DNA of 64,000 nucleotides. It comes from Sphingomonadales bacterium. Lineage in GTDB: Bacteria > Pseudomonadota > Alphaproteobacteria > Sphingomonadales > Sphingomonadaceae. Of this stretch, positions 47,143 through 56,851 are shown piece after piece. The notes beneath the pieces were generated by a model. It was not told where the DNA came from. It was given only the letters and a program-made list of their open reading frames with translations, and did no database searches. A program made the translations under genes and the position numbers. The DNA lies in the NCBI GenBank assembly GCA_004173185.1, contig SEFZ01000003.1, forward strand, positions 140,987 to 204,986, written 5' to 3'. Numbering within the stretch: position 1 is the stretch's first letter; every line of letters begins with the position of its first letter.

Positions 47143-49329
47143 ATGAAAAAACTGCACATGGCGCTGCTGGCGTCAAGCATGATGAGCATGACATCTGCAG
47201 CAATGGCACAGACGTCGGACCCGCGAGCGTCGGAAGATGAAACCGATATCATCGTAACGGCGAACAAGCGGTCCGAGCCGCTGCGGGAAATCGCCGGCAG
47301 CGTGAGCGCGCAGACGGGTGAACAGCTCCAGGCCATCGGCGCCCAGGAGTTTCGCGATTATCTGACCCGAGTTCCCGGCGTGGCGTTCAACGACGGGCCC
47401 CCGCAGAACTCAACCGTGGTTATCCGCGGCATCGGCACGACCGCCGGTCTCGATCAAGGCCAAGGAACGACCGGCTATTTCATCAACGATGTGCCTTTAA
47501 CCGAAGCTGGTTATTCGATCGTTGTTCCGAATGTGGACACGTTCGATGTCGACCGGGTTGAGGTACTGCGGGGCCCGCAAGGCACGCTATTCGGCTCGGC
47601 TTCGCTCGGCGGGGCAATCAACTACATCGCCAACCAAGCCGACCCGTCGGGATTCGACGCGGCGGTAGACGGCGCTTTGACGCTGACCAAGAACGGCGAT
47701 GGTCAGATCGGATACCACGCTAAGGCGATGGTCAATGCGCCGCTGGTCCGTGACAAGCTGGCGGTGCGGCTTGTCGTCACCCAGCGCGTCGATCCGGGCT
47801 ATATCGACAATATCGGCACTGGCATCGACGGGGCGAATGATGCCAAGAACCTTGGCGTTCGCGGTTCGGTCACCTTCACCCCTGATGAAGACACGAAGCT
47901 CAGCTATCTCGGGCTCTATTATCGCACGAAGAGCGACGACAAGAGTTTTGCCCAGACCGCGCTCGCGATTGCGGATCCCGCAGTCGGAGAACTTGCGCGC
48001 AGCGCGACCTTTTCCGAGACGGACCTGTTTGAAACAGAGATCCACAGCCTCAGATTGGATCGTGATTTCGGCGGCGCCAATTTGACCCTTCTTGGAGCTT
48101 TTAACAAGAAAACCGGCGATATCGTGGGCGATCTGACACTGGATGACTGCTGTGTTACGTTGAACCCCGGCCAGCCGTCGGTCTTTCTGCAAGCCGGTGT
48201 TAGCGACACATATTCGTTCGAGGCCCGTGTCGCCTCGCAGAAGAGCGACAGCTTCGACTGGCTGGTCGGCGCGACCTGGATCAACACCAAAAAGCGGTTC
48301 GAAGAACATCTGACCTCACCGGGCATCGCGGCGGCGCTGCCCGGTGCGGCCGCAGCAGGGCTGATCGTCGGCGACGAATATTATTTCGGTTATGGCGACA
48401 CAAAGGCCGAGGAACTCGCGCTGTTTGGCGAGGCCAGTCTCTATCTTGGCAACCTCACCCTGACGGGCGGCGGCCGCCTCTTTAATAATGAGCAGACGCG
48501 CACCAGCGGGCAGTTCCTTCTGTTCTATCCCGGGGGCAATATAACGCTGCCGCAGAAATTGAGCGACAGCGGCTTCACTCCGAAAGTCTCGGCGAAATAT
48601 CAGTTTAACCGCGACGCAATGATCTATGCCTTGGCGTCGAAGGGCTTTCGCTTCGGCTCGCCGAACCTCGGCCTTCTACCGCTTCCGGGGTTCGACACGC
48701 CAGATGGCACGACGTCGGATTCCTTGTGGAATTATGAGCTGGGGACGCGGCTTTCGTTCCTCGATCATAAGCTTCAGATCGACGTCACCGGCTTTTACGT
48801 CGACTGGTCGAATATTCAGGTCAGGCTTGTTCGCCCCGATGGCCTTACATATGGCGCCAATGCCGGAAAAGCGGTCAGCAAGGGCGTCGAGGGCAGCGTG
48901 AATCTTCGGTTGGGCGGCTTCAGCTATTCGGTCAACGGCACCTACCTCGACGCGAAGATAACCGATCCGATCCCTACGGCATTCGGACTCATCGCCTCGG
49001 GCAAAAGGCTTCCTTCCGCTGCCAAATGGCGGATTTCCAACACGCTTTCCTATAATTTCGGTGGCGAAGCGGCGCCGACGGTGACGCTGCTGCACCGCTA
49101 TGTGTCGAAAGCGCCAGGCTATCTCAACAGCCCAGCCATTTTCGACGATTACCACCTTTTCGATGCACGGGCGTCGTTGAACTTCGCGTCGGTTAATCTC
49201 GCGCTGTTCGTCAATAACATCGGTGATAAACGCGCAGTGACTTTCGGATATTCGAGCACCGCGACGGGCAACAATCAATTCTATGTCCGCCCGCGCACAA
49301 TTGGGGTCCAAGCCAGCTGGTCATTGTAA
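47143..49329 (+). CDS. TonB-dependent outer-membrane receptor (no STN domain)
   Basis: The 728-residue precursor has a signal peptide ending AAMAQ. The plug has IIVTANKRSEPLREIAGSVS, VVIRGIGTTAG and VEVLRGPQGTLFGSASLGG, and the barrel ends TIGVQASWSL. It is a paralogue of the 35351 receptor (similar plug, similar last strand) but lacks STN, so it should not signal through FecR. ATG 47143 follows GGGGAG at about 8 bases. The prolyl oligopeptidase starts 2 bases after its stop, an unusually tight pairing that suggests the receptor imports the peptidase substrate or product. Confidence 0.93.
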   Translation: MKKLHMALLASSMMSMTSAAMAQTSDPRASEDETDIIVTANKRSEPLREIAGSVSAQTGEQLQAIGAQEFRDYLTRVPGVAFNDGPPQNSTVVIRGIGTTAGLDQGQGTTGYFINDVPLTEAGYSIVVPNVDTFDVDRVEVLRGPQGTLFGSASLGGAINYIANQADPSGFDAAVDGALTLTKNGDGQIGYHAKAMVNAPLVRDKLAVRLVVTQRVDPGYIDNIGTGIDGANDAKNLGVRGSVTFTPDEDTKLSYLGLYYRTKSDDKSFAQTALAIADPAVGELARSATFSETDLFETEIHSLRLDRDFGGANLTLLGAFNKKTGDIVGDLTLDDCCVTLNPGQPSVFLQAGVSDTYSFEARVASQKSDSFDWLVGATWINTKKRFEEHLTSPGIAAALPGAAAAGLIVGDEYYFGYGDTKAEELALFGEASLYLGNLTLTGGGRLFNNEQTRTSGQFLLFYPGGNITLPQKLSDSGFTPKVSAKYQFNRDAMIYALASKGFRFGSPNLGLLPLPGFDTPDGTTSDSLWNYELGTRLSFLDHKLQIDVTGFYVDWSNIQVRLVRPDGLTYGANAGKAVSKGVEGSVNLRLGGFSYSVNGTYLDAKITDPIPTAFGLIASGKRLPSAAKWRISNTLSYNFGGEAAPTVTLLHRYVSKAPGYLNSPAIFDDYHLFDARASLNFASVNLALFVNNIGDKRAVTFGYSSTATGNNQFYVRPRTIGVQASWSL

Positions 49330-49331
49330 GG

Positions 49332-51521
49332 ATGTTGAATAGGCGGCAGGCTTCGGTCTCGTTGATTGCGATGGGGATGGCGCTGTTCGGGCGCCCCCCT
49401 GGGCTCGTGGCGACCGAACGGGCATGGCCCCTTCCGCCGCGCCACCCACGTGTGCCGACCAAGGTCGGCAATTTCGGACGAACGCGGGTCGATGAATTCG
49501 CGTGGATGCGGCCGAAGGACTGGCTGGCTGTGTTGCGCGATCCGCAGTCGCTCGATGCGCCGATTGCTAAGGCGGTGAAGGCTGAAAATCGCTATGCCGA
49601 CGCAATGCTCGGCCCATCGGCGGCCGACCAGAAGAGACTGCATGCGCGGGCTGACGCGCTGCACCGGCTAAACGATGTGCCTCTCGAAGTCGAGGAAGGG
49701 GATTTTATCTACCTTACCCGGCCATCGGTCGTTGACGGCGCGGCAACCGCCTATGTCCGGCGCCCGGTGGGCGCCGATACGGAGGAGCTACTCTTGGACG
49801 TTGGTGCCGAAGCAGCCGGCAAACCTTCCTTCAATCTGAGCTGGGCGGGCGCACGACACAGCCCCGACGGAAAGCTCGTCGGATGGGCGCAGGACTTGAC
49901 TGGCTCCGGCGTGTTCCAGATTCGCGTTCGTGAGATCGCTACCGGACGCATTTTGGTTTCGGATATCGATGCTGGCCATGGCGGTTTCGCTTTCGATCCT
50001 GCCGGGCGTCATTTGTTCTGGATCGGCCGCGACGAGAATGGAACGGCCAATTCTGTGTGGCGGCGGGATATGCAGACGGGTGAAGACGTCCGCATCCACG
50101 CTGAGGCAGACCCGTCCTTCTTCATCGAAGTGCGCACGCTGGCGTCGGGCGAATTCGTGCTGTTCCGCATGCTCAACGGCGCGCAGACAGAGGCGTGGCT
50201 CGTCCGCGCCGGCGACCCGAAGGGCACCCCGCTATTGGTGCAGAAGCGGCAACCCGATCTTCGGTACGATGTAGAACATTGGAACGGCCGCCTGATCATC
50301 CTGACCGATGCGGATGGCGCTGCCGATCAAAAGCTGATGACCGCCTCGCTCGACAAGCCGGGCAAGGCACACTGGCAGACGCTGGTCGAGCACCAGCCCG
50401 GGCGCTTCATCGCCGCTATTCACCCGTTCCGCAACTATCTGGTCCGGGAGGAATGGCGCGACGCCCTTCCGAGGTTGGTGGTGATGGGGTCTAACGGCAA
50501 GGAGCGCGATGTCCGCTTCGATGAACCGGCCTATGCGATCCACGCGCCGGCCGGACAGAGCTGGGATGCCCCGACCTTGGCCTTCAGCTATGAATCTCCG
50601 CGCTTGCCGCGTCGTGCTTATAGCCTCCTTCTGGCCGAAGGACGTGCAAGGCCTGCATCTGAAGCTCCGAAAGAAACCGGCTTTGATTCCGAACTTTATG
50701 CCGTGGAGCGCATCGAGGCCGTCGCGGCTGATGGCGCGCGCGTACCGATCACGCTCGTTTCTAGGCGGGGCTCCGGCCGCGAAGGCAAGGCTCCGTTGTA
50801 TCTTTACGGCTATGGATCATATGGCGCCACCGTCGACGCCAGTTTCAATCCGGCAGCGCTGGCCTTGGTCGATGCCGGCTGGACTTATGCCATCGCGCAT
50901 GTCCGTGGCGGTGCCGAGCGGGGGAATGGCTGGTGGCGCTCCGTGCTGAAAAAAGGAAAGAGAAAGACTTTTACTGATTTTATTACGTGCGCGGAATTGT
51001 TAATCGAGCAGAAGTATAGCGCGAAGGGCCGGATCGTCGCGCATGGCTACTCCGCCGGCGGCCTTCTGATGGGCGCGGTCTATACGATGCGTCCCGATCT
51101 TTGGGCAGGCGTGATTGCTCAGGTGCCTTTTGTCGACCCGCTCAACACGATGGACTATTTCGAAACGCATCCGTTGCGCGGAACCGCGATGCCGATCTGG
51201 GGTGACCCCAGAATTCCTGACGAATACGACTATATTGCGAGCTATTCGCCTTATGATAACCTCAAGGCTGCCCCTTATCCGGCGCTCCTAGCGACAGGCA
51301 ATGTCGCCGACGAGCGCGTATCGTTTTTCGAGCCTCTCAAATTTGCGGCCAAGGCGCGCGCTCTGACGACGGCCTACAATCCGATCATGGTACGCGTATC
51401 GATGCTCGGTGGCCATGTCTGGCCACCGGGTTCTAAACTCGCACGCGAGCAGGATGCGGTGTTCGGAGCTTTTGCGATGTGGGCCGCAGATCATCGCTGG
51501 GGAAACGTGCGCCAGCGTTGA
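49332..51521 (+). CDS. Prolyl oligopeptidase family (S9A) peptidase, exported
   Basis: The 729-residue enzyme has an N-terminal beta-propeller (DEFAWMRPKDWLAVLRDP at its start). A C-terminal alpha/beta-hydrolase domain follows, with the nucleophile in GYSAGGLLMG (Ser about 574), NVADERVSFFEPLKFAAK near the Asp, and the His in GGHVWPPG. These are oligopeptidase B/prolyl oligopeptidase hallmarks, so it cleaves short peptides internally after Pro or basic residues. The N-terminus MLNRRQASVSLIAMGMALFG is Tat-like, pointing to export. It starts 2 bases after the receptor stop, so it probably depends on translational coupling. Confidence 0.92.
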   Translation: MLNRRQASVSLIAMGMALFGRPPGLVATERAWPLPPRHPRVPTKVGNFGRTRVDEFAWMRPKDWLAVLRDPQSLDAPIAKAVKAENRYADAMLGPSAADQKRLHARADALHRLNDVPLEVEEGDFIYLTRPSVVDGAATAYVRRPVGADTEELLLDVGAEAAGKPSFNLSWAGARHSPDGKLVGWAQDLTGSGVFQIRVREIATGRILVSDIDAGHGGFAFDPAGRHLFWIGRDENGTANSVWRRDMQTGEDVRIHAEADPSFFIEVRTLASGEFVLFRMLNGAQTEAWLVRAGDPKGTPLLVQKRQPDLRYDVEHWNGRLIILTDADGAADQKLMTASLDKPGKAHWQTLVEHQPGRFIAAIHPFRNYLVREEWRDALPRLVVMGSNGKERDVRFDEPAYAIHAPAGQSWDAPTLAFSYESPRLPRRAYSLLLAEGRARPASEAPKETGFDSELYAVERIEAVAADGARVPITLVSRRGSGREGKAPLYLYGYGSYGATVDASFNPAALALVDAGWTYAIAHVRGGAERGNGWWRSVLKKGKRKTFTDFITCAELLIEQKYSAKGRIVAHGYSAGGLLMGAVYTMRPDLWAGVIAQVPFVDPLNTMDYFETHPLRGTAMPIWGDPRIPDEYDYIASYSPYDNLKAAPYPALLATGNVADERVSFFEPLKFAAKARALTTAYNPIMVRVSMLGGHVWPPGSKLAREQDAVFGAFAMWAADHRWGNVRQR

Positions 51522-51597
51522 TGAGCGCCTCATGGGCCGAGCCGCCGTACGTGACCGGCCGCGTTGATGATACTTTGGAGATCGGAATGAACAGATC

Positions 51598-53256
51598 ATG
51601 CTGATTGGACGACGGACGCTGATGGGCGCAGGGGCGGCGCTTCTCCTGGCTGGTAGAGCGGGAGCAGAGGGGGCGGACCTCGACCTCGCGCTCGTTGGTG
51701 GCGCGGTCTGGACCGGCCTTCCGGGCCTGCCGCGGACCGATGCGATTGGCGTAGTTGGAGACCGGATTGTGGCGCTCGGTCACGACGCAGTGACAGCCGG
51801 GATCGGCCGCGGTACTCGGGTGGTCAAGCTGGGCGGCGCGTTCGCCATGCCCGCCTTTATCGATAATCATACTCATTTCTTGAAAGGCGCGCTCGCGCTG
51901 CTCGAACCCGAGCTCCTTGGCGCCACGAACCAAGTGAGCTTTGCCGACCTGATCGGCCGGGCTGCGCGGGCGCGGCCCGGCCGATGGATCACCGGCCAAA
52001 GCTGGGATGAACAACGTATGGGCGGGCAATTGCCCACGAAAACCTGGATCGACGCAGTGACAGCGGACACGCCGGTTGCTGTCCCGCGAACCGATCTCCA
52101 CATGCTGCTCCTGAACTCGGTAGCCCTCAGGCGCGCCGGGATCGATCGCAACACGCCGGATCCCGATGGCGGTGTCATCGTCCGCGACGCGATGGGTGAG
52201 CCCACGGGCATTTTAAAGGACAATGCTAAGGCCTTCGTCGAACGCATTATCCCGCGGCCTGGCGCCGCCGACGAAAAATCCGCGCTCGCGGGTGCCATCG
52301 CATTGGCACACAAGCACGGCCTCGCGCAGGTTCATATCACCGAAATCGACTGGAACGCGCAGGATGCGCTGTGCCGCAGCGACGTCGCGAAGGATTCCGG
52401 GCTTCGCTTCTACTCGATGGTCCCGCTGCAGGACTGGAAAAAGCTGGCCGAGATCGTCAAGCGCGATGGGCGTGGCGACCAATGGGTTCGATGGGGCGGC
52501 GTGAAAGGTCTTGCCGACGGATCGCTCGGTTCGCGAACGGCTTTGTTCAAAGCGCCCTATGACGATGCGCACGATACCTCGGGCGTCCGGGTCATGCCGC
52601 TCGACGAAATGCGCGAAGCCGTTTCCGGCGCCGACCGCAGCGGCCTGCAGGTGAGCGTCCATGCAATCGGCGACCGCGCGAACGACAATGTCCTCGACGT
52701 GATGCGCGATGTAGCTGCGGCCAATGGGCCGCGGGATCGGCGTTTTCGTATCGAACATGCGCAGCATGTCGCGCTTTCCACAATCCCGAGATTTGCGCGG
52801 CAAGGCGTGATCGCCTCCGTGCAGCCTTATCATGCGATTGATGACGGGCGCTGGGCGGTGAAGCGGATCGGTCATGAGCGCCTGGCGGGGACCTACGCCT
52901 TTCGTTCGCTGATCCGCAGCGGCGCGCATGTGACTTTCGGGTCTGACTGGCCTGTCGCGCCGCTTGATCCGATCCTGGGTGTTCATGCCGCCGTGACTCG
53001 CCAGACGATCGACGGTGCGAATCCCGACGGCTGGATTCCGGAGGAAAAGGTGACTGCGGAGGAAGCGATGGTCGCATATACTTCGGCTAATGCCTTCGCC
53101 GGGTTCCAGGAGAATTTGACGGGCACGATGGCGCCGGGAAATCTTGCTGATATCGTGGTGATCGATGCGGACATCAGCTTAATGCCGCCCGATCGCATCC
53201 GACATTGCCGCGTCCTGCGTACCTTCGTAGGGGGGATTGAACGATATGGGAATTAG
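51598..53256 (+). CDS. YtcJ-like exported amidohydrolase
   Basis: The 552-residue protein begins with a Tat-like leader (GRRTLMGAGAALLLAG). Amidohydrolase_3 motifs follow: AFIDNHTHFLKG (metal HxH), GVKGLADGSLGSRTA, VHAIGDRANDNVL, RIEHAQHV and FGSDWPVAPLDPI. The last segment, GTMAPGNLADIVVID, is the small beta domain. YtcJ-type enzymes hydrolyse amide or related C-N bonds, but few have known substrates. It is third in the receptor-peptidase run, 76 bases after the peptidase. Its ribosome site is weak; a GGAG lies further upstream. Confidence 0.88.
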   Translation: MLIGRRTLMGAGAALLLAGRAGAEGADLDLALVGGAVWTGLPGLPRTDAIGVVGDRIVALGHDAVTAGIGRGTRVVKLGGAFAMPAFIDNHTHFLKGALALLEPELLGATNQVSFADLIGRAARARPGRWITGQSWDEQRMGGQLPTKTWIDAVTADTPVAVPRTDLHMLLLNSVALRRAGIDRNTPDPDGGVIVRDAMGEPTGILKDNAKAFVERIIPRPGAADEKSALAGAIALAHKHGLAQVHITEIDWNAQDALCRSDVAKDSGLRFYSMVPLQDWKKLAEIVKRDGRGDQWVRWGGVKGLADGSLGSRTALFKAPYDDAHDTSGVRVMPLDEMREAVSGADRSGLQVSVHAIGDRANDNVLDVMRDVAAANGPRDRRFRIEHAQHVALSTIPRFARQGVIASVQPYHAIDDGRWAVKRIGHERLAGTYAFRSLIRSGAHVTFGSDWPVAPLDPILGVHAAVTRQTIDGANPDGWIPEEKVTAEEAMVAYTSANAFAGFQENLTGTMAPGNLADIVVIDADISLMPPDRIRHCRVLRTFVGGIERYGN

Positions 53257-53307
53257 GCTTCTCCGCCGAAACGGTGCCGCCACTTTGCGCGCCAACGAAT
53301 ACAGGCC

Positions 53308-53925
53308 ATGAGCGATCCGATATTGGATAGGCCAGTCTTCGAGCGGTTCGTGCCCGACGATGTCCGCGCCTTGATCGCGAGTTATCCGCTGGCGTGGATG
53401 TGCGCCTCTTCGGCCTCCTTGCTTGAGGCTGCGGTCATTCCGCTTGTCGGTGTCTATGATGATGGGGGACGCCTTTGCGAACTCGTCGGCCACTTCCCGC
53501 GGCGGAGCGAACTATATGCGGTATTACGGCAAGAGCCGCGGGCAACCTTCCTGCTCTGCGGCCCCGACAGCTATATTTCGCCGGCGCATGCCGGCAAGGA
53601 TGATTGGGCCCCGACGTGGAATTTTGCCCAGCTTCGCATTGAGGCTGAAGTCGACGTCGACGCGCGGCACACCGAGCCCGCCCTGAACATGCTGATCGAT
53701 CAGATGGAAGCCTCTCAGCCCTTACCATGGAGTGTAACGGCGCTGGGAGAGCGATATGACGGGATGCTTGAGCATATCATAGGGTTTCGCGCTCGCCCGC
53801 TACAGATACGTGGGCGCTTTAAACTTGGTCAGGACGAAGACGCTGAAACTTTGGGTCGTATCATGGCGACTCTGCCCGCTGATCCCATACGGGTATGGAT
53901 GCGACGCTTCGCTGAACGAAGATGA
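53308..53925 (+). CDS. FMN-binding split-barrel protein, PaiB-like
   Basis: The 205-residue protein of the FMN_bind_2/PaiB family has FVPDDVRALIASYPLAWM at the N-terminus, ELVGHFPRRSELY, CGPDSYISPAHAGKDDWAPTW and the C-terminal GFRARPLQIRGRFKLGQ. PaiB members bind FMN and were first described as negative regulators; many are probably flavin enzymes. The start is ATG 53308. It follows the YtcJ-like gene by 51 bases and closes the plus-strand run. The next 1.2 kb is mobile-element debris. Confidence 0.85.
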   Translation: MSDPILDRPVFERFVPDDVRALIASYPLAWMCASSASLLEAAVIPLVGVYDDGGRLCELVGHFPRRSELYAVLRQEPRATFLLCGPDSYISPAHAGKDDWAPTWNFAQLRIEAEVDVDARHTEPALNMLIDQMEASQPLPWSVTALGERYDGMLEHIIGFRARPLQIRGRFKLGQDEDAETLGRIMATLPADPIRVWMRRFAERR

Positions 53926-54297
53926 CGACGGCATGGGAAGCTTAACCGCAATCTGGCAGGTCTTAGCGAAATCTATGTCGTCTAGCGCAAGCAGTTGATG
54001 ATCGATTTTGGCGGACTGCCCGCGATCGAAGAGATAACCTTACCGTTCGGTCTCGAACAGATCGTTGAAATCCCTGCTTTGCTTGCGCTTGGCGCGCGAG
54101 TTACAGCCTGCTGAGACTGGCGAAAGTCAGCCACCTCATTTTTAAACAGCGAAGCCGCCATTCCGCTTTCGATCAGTTTCCGTCGAGCATATTTCTGAAA
54201 GACCGACCAAGTGGCAGGGGCCATGCTCATCCGACCGAGATGGCGGCGACGGCCAAATATCGCCACAAGATTTGGATTCTGAACCATAGGCTGGTGA

Positions 54298-54612
54298 CAC
54301 GCCTCGCAGAAGACCTGGATCGCCAGGAGCGAGACCCTTGGCGGCGCCGCTGTCCCGTCAGCAAAGCAGCGGCTCGAGGCCGAGATGGCCGCGTTTCGCC
54401 AAGCGATAGGGGTGCAAAGCGGGATCGTCGGCAATGTGCGCGAAGATGCCGAGGCGCTGAAGGGCATCGTCGCGCGGAGCCAAGGCGCCGAAGGCAGTCT
54501 GCAAGCTACCCAGGCCACGCTTCAAACGCGCCGACGTCCCTCGCGTGGATGGAAACGCGCGCTCTATGGTGATGACGCTTTGAAGAAATCGCCACGCCCT
54601 GCTCAGCCCTGA
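54298..54612 (+). pseudogene. Conjugal-transfer TrbJ-like remnant
   Basis: The frame is open from 54298 to the TGA at 54612, with an internal ATG at 54385. It contains RLEAEMAAFRQAIGVQSGIV and IVARSQGAEGSLQATQAT, which match my recollection of the middle of P-type conjugative TrbJ proteins. The expected continuation (NQLLALQ...) is replaced by an unrelated Arg-rich tail. The signal-peptide half that should come first is absent. It is therefore a fragment of a lost transfer region, about 520 bases before the integrase. The DNA from 53926 to 54297 shows no intact gene. Confidence 0.45.
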
Positions 54613-54875
54613 ACGTCACGCGCTGTGATATCCGCCCAAGGCATCCTCGAACTTATCAAGCGTTCCGATATTGTGGCGAGGCGGCCCCCCCGAGCAACCG
54701 GAAATTACGGCATCGATCCGCCGTTGCAGGAAGCTTTCGAACGCGCTTTGATCGGCGACGCGCGCTCTTCCCGAAAGCCTGTTGCTTTGGCGCCCTCCGT
54801 TTGCTGCCGATGAAGTTTGTATCCCGATTTGTTACCGGAAATATCTTGAGCCGCGGAATCGGTTGAGATAAGATA

Positions 54876-55070
54876 CAGAAATCCGCAGAAATCTGCGGCT
54901 TTCGGCTTGGCTTCGGCGAAGGGTTTCGAGCGTCTGGGCGGCTTTTGATGCCTCTTTGCGATTCGCTGAAAATTTGCGCCGGCCCCGGTCGTTTCTCGAC
55001 TGATGTAGATCTGAGCCGTCAATTTCGTCCGCTCGGGACCTAGACAGATTTAGACAGAGCTGGACACCTA
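54876..55070. repeat. Short direct repeats upstream of the integrase, possible recombinase sites
   Basis: CAGAAATCCG and CAGAAATCTG are adjacent 10-base copies at 54876-54895, overlapping a perfect palindrome CCGCAGA-AA-TCTGCGG (54883-54898). At 55041-55070, TAGACAGATT, TAGACAGAGC and TGGACACCTA run in phase. Repeats with a 10-base period just before an int gene are the usual form of arm-type integrase or excisionase sites. The function is inferred from position. Confidence 0.4.
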
Positions 55071-55135
55071 TTGCGCTTCGGCAGATTGCGTGAGTTCTTG
55101 GAGCGGCACTAGCCATTTGGAGGTCGCTAACTGCC

Positions 55136-56431
55136 ATGCGTGCTGCTCTCAATCCATTGACGATCGCCACTTTGACCGACGGCCACCTGCTGGATTCATT
55201 GACCCCGGGATTGAGTCTCGCGGTGCTGCCAAGCGGGAAAAAGAAATGGAGATATTGTCGTCGCGTGAGTGGCTCGCCGAAGGTGGTGAAGCTCAGCCTC
55301 GGTGGCTTCCCGGCTTACAGCCTGGAAGAAGCCAGAGCTTGGGCATCGAAGCTGAACTACTATGTCGAACGCGGAGAAGAACCGCGCCAGCTTCTTAAGC
55401 GCGATGATATGAAGCTTCGGATGACCGTAGCAACGGCGCATGCATTATATATGCGTGCGGCGCTGGAGGGCCGTGCGACGCGGGCTAAACGCCTCAATAG
55501 GCCTCGAACAATCGCGGACAAGCGGGCGATTTACAATCGAGATATCGCCCCCTTCATTGGTCACAAGATTATTCACAACATTGCCGAACGAGAACTGGTC
55601 GAGCTCGTGCTCCAAAAGGGATCGACAACCAAGGTCAGGGCAAACCGTCTGGCGGCCGAGTTGAAGACATTTTTTGGGTGGGCGTCCGGTCTGCGAGGAC
55701 TGGAGGTAGGCCTTGCTCTTGATCCGTCCCGACGGTTGGCAGATCTTCGCTTTCCCGAAGCGTCGCGCGACCGACAATTGAGCATTGAAGAGCTGGGCTG
55801 GTTCCTGCGGGCGGTGACAGAAGAACCGCAAGATCTTCGCCGTGGTATGTTGCTTTGGCTGCTGACGGCGGCCCGAATTTCGGAAGTCATCTACGCCAGG
55901 CGCGAGGAGATCAGGGATGGCATTTGGACGATCCCTGCGACGCGATCAAAGAATTCCCGGCCACATCAGGTGGCACTTGGGCCTTGGGCCGCCGCCCTGA
56001 TGGCCAGTTCGTCTGAATGGGTATTCCCCGCGCAGAAAGTGGACGGTCCGCGAAAGAGCGGCTGGTATCCGGCACGGGACCGCGTTCTTGCGCGAATGAG
56101 CGAATATGCCGGACGGCCAATCGAGCGGTTTACGCCGCATGATTTTCGTCGAACCGCCCGGAGCAATACCAAGCGATTGGGCGCCGATCACGAGACCGCG
56201 GAAGCGATGCTGAACCATGTCAAACATCCCTTGATGCGTATTTATGACAGCTACGATCTGGCGGATGAGAAGGCGGCTTGGTTTCGCACATGGGAAATAG
56301 AGATTGCGTCATTGGCTAAGGCGGCGGAAGTTGCCGATAAGCTGGAAATCCCCAATGAGCTTTTGCGAATGTCCAACGGCGGACGGTGGCTTACGCGACT
56401 GGGCGGCAAGCTCATGAAGATGGGGAAGTAG
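55136..56431 (+). CDS. Tyrosine recombinase/integrase, P4 type
   Basis: The 431-residue integrase has an N-terminal DUF4102 arm-binding domain (TDGHLLDSLTPGLSLAVLPS, about residues 1-85), a SAM-like core-binding domain (100-200) and a catalytic domain. The catalytic set is Arg247 in TAARISEV, His335 and Arg338 in PHDFRRTARS, His361 in MLNHVKHP and the nucleophile Tyr370 in RIYDSYD. All are present and the length is full, so the enzyme may be active. P4-type integrases usually insert islands at tRNA ends, but no tRNA is visible in the window. Remnants on both sides suggest the island itself is degraded. Confidence 0.92.
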   Translation: MRAALNPLTIATLTDGHLLDSLTPGLSLAVLPSGKKKWRYCRRVSGSPKVVKLSLGGFPAYSLEEARAWASKLNYYVERGEEPRQLLKRDDMKLRMTVATAHALYMRAALEGRATRAKRLNRPRTIADKRAIYNRDIAPFIGHKIIHNIAERELVELVLQKGSTTKVRANRLAAELKTFFGWASGLRGLEVGLALDPSRRLADLRFPEASRDRQLSIEELGWFLRAVTEEPQDLRRGMLLWLLTAARISEVIYARREEIRDGIWTIPATRSKNSRPHQVALGPWAAALMASSSEWVFPAQKVDGPRKSGWYPARDRVLARMSEYAGRPIERFTPHDFRRTARSNTKRLGADHETAEAMLNHVKHPLMRIYDSYDLADEKAAWFRTWEIEIASLAKAAEVADKLEIPNELLRMSNGGRWLTRLGGKLMKMGK

Positions 56432-56851
56432 CCGCGAATGGTGCAAAGATCATTAGATCCGTCCGACGCGACTTGTCTCGCATGAAGGCTGGGACGTATG
56501 AAAGATTGGGACGGGGCAGGGACGCGGTCCCAGTCGAACACCGAATGGTTTTCATAGGAATGAACTTGGGGTGTCGCGATGATCGTAGTGATGTGACTAA
56601 TTAGCACACCGTTCGAGTTTCTCAAATTTCAGATTTTATTCTGGTATTTTCAAAGTTAATGAGCCGGCCCGCGGATTCATCATCCTCATGTCGTTCCGAT
56701 CGGACTGGCCGTTTCGCGCCTCATTTTCGCCCTTCAGGCTTCAGTCGCCATACCTTAGACGCGGTCATTGTTGCGGCGGCCTACATCGTGCCGCATTGCG
56801 CCGGGTCGATCTGCTTTCGGGCAGATCATCGTGATGTCGGCGCCAAGCAGC
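56432..56851. other. Gene-free region downstream of the integrase
   Basis: About 420 bases without a convincing gene. GATTGGGAC (56504-56512) and GTCCCAGTC (56527-56535) form an inverted repeat that could end integrase transcription, though no T-run follows. The stretch 56600-56660 is AT-rich compared with the flanks, consistent with imported DNA. Confidence 0.35.
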
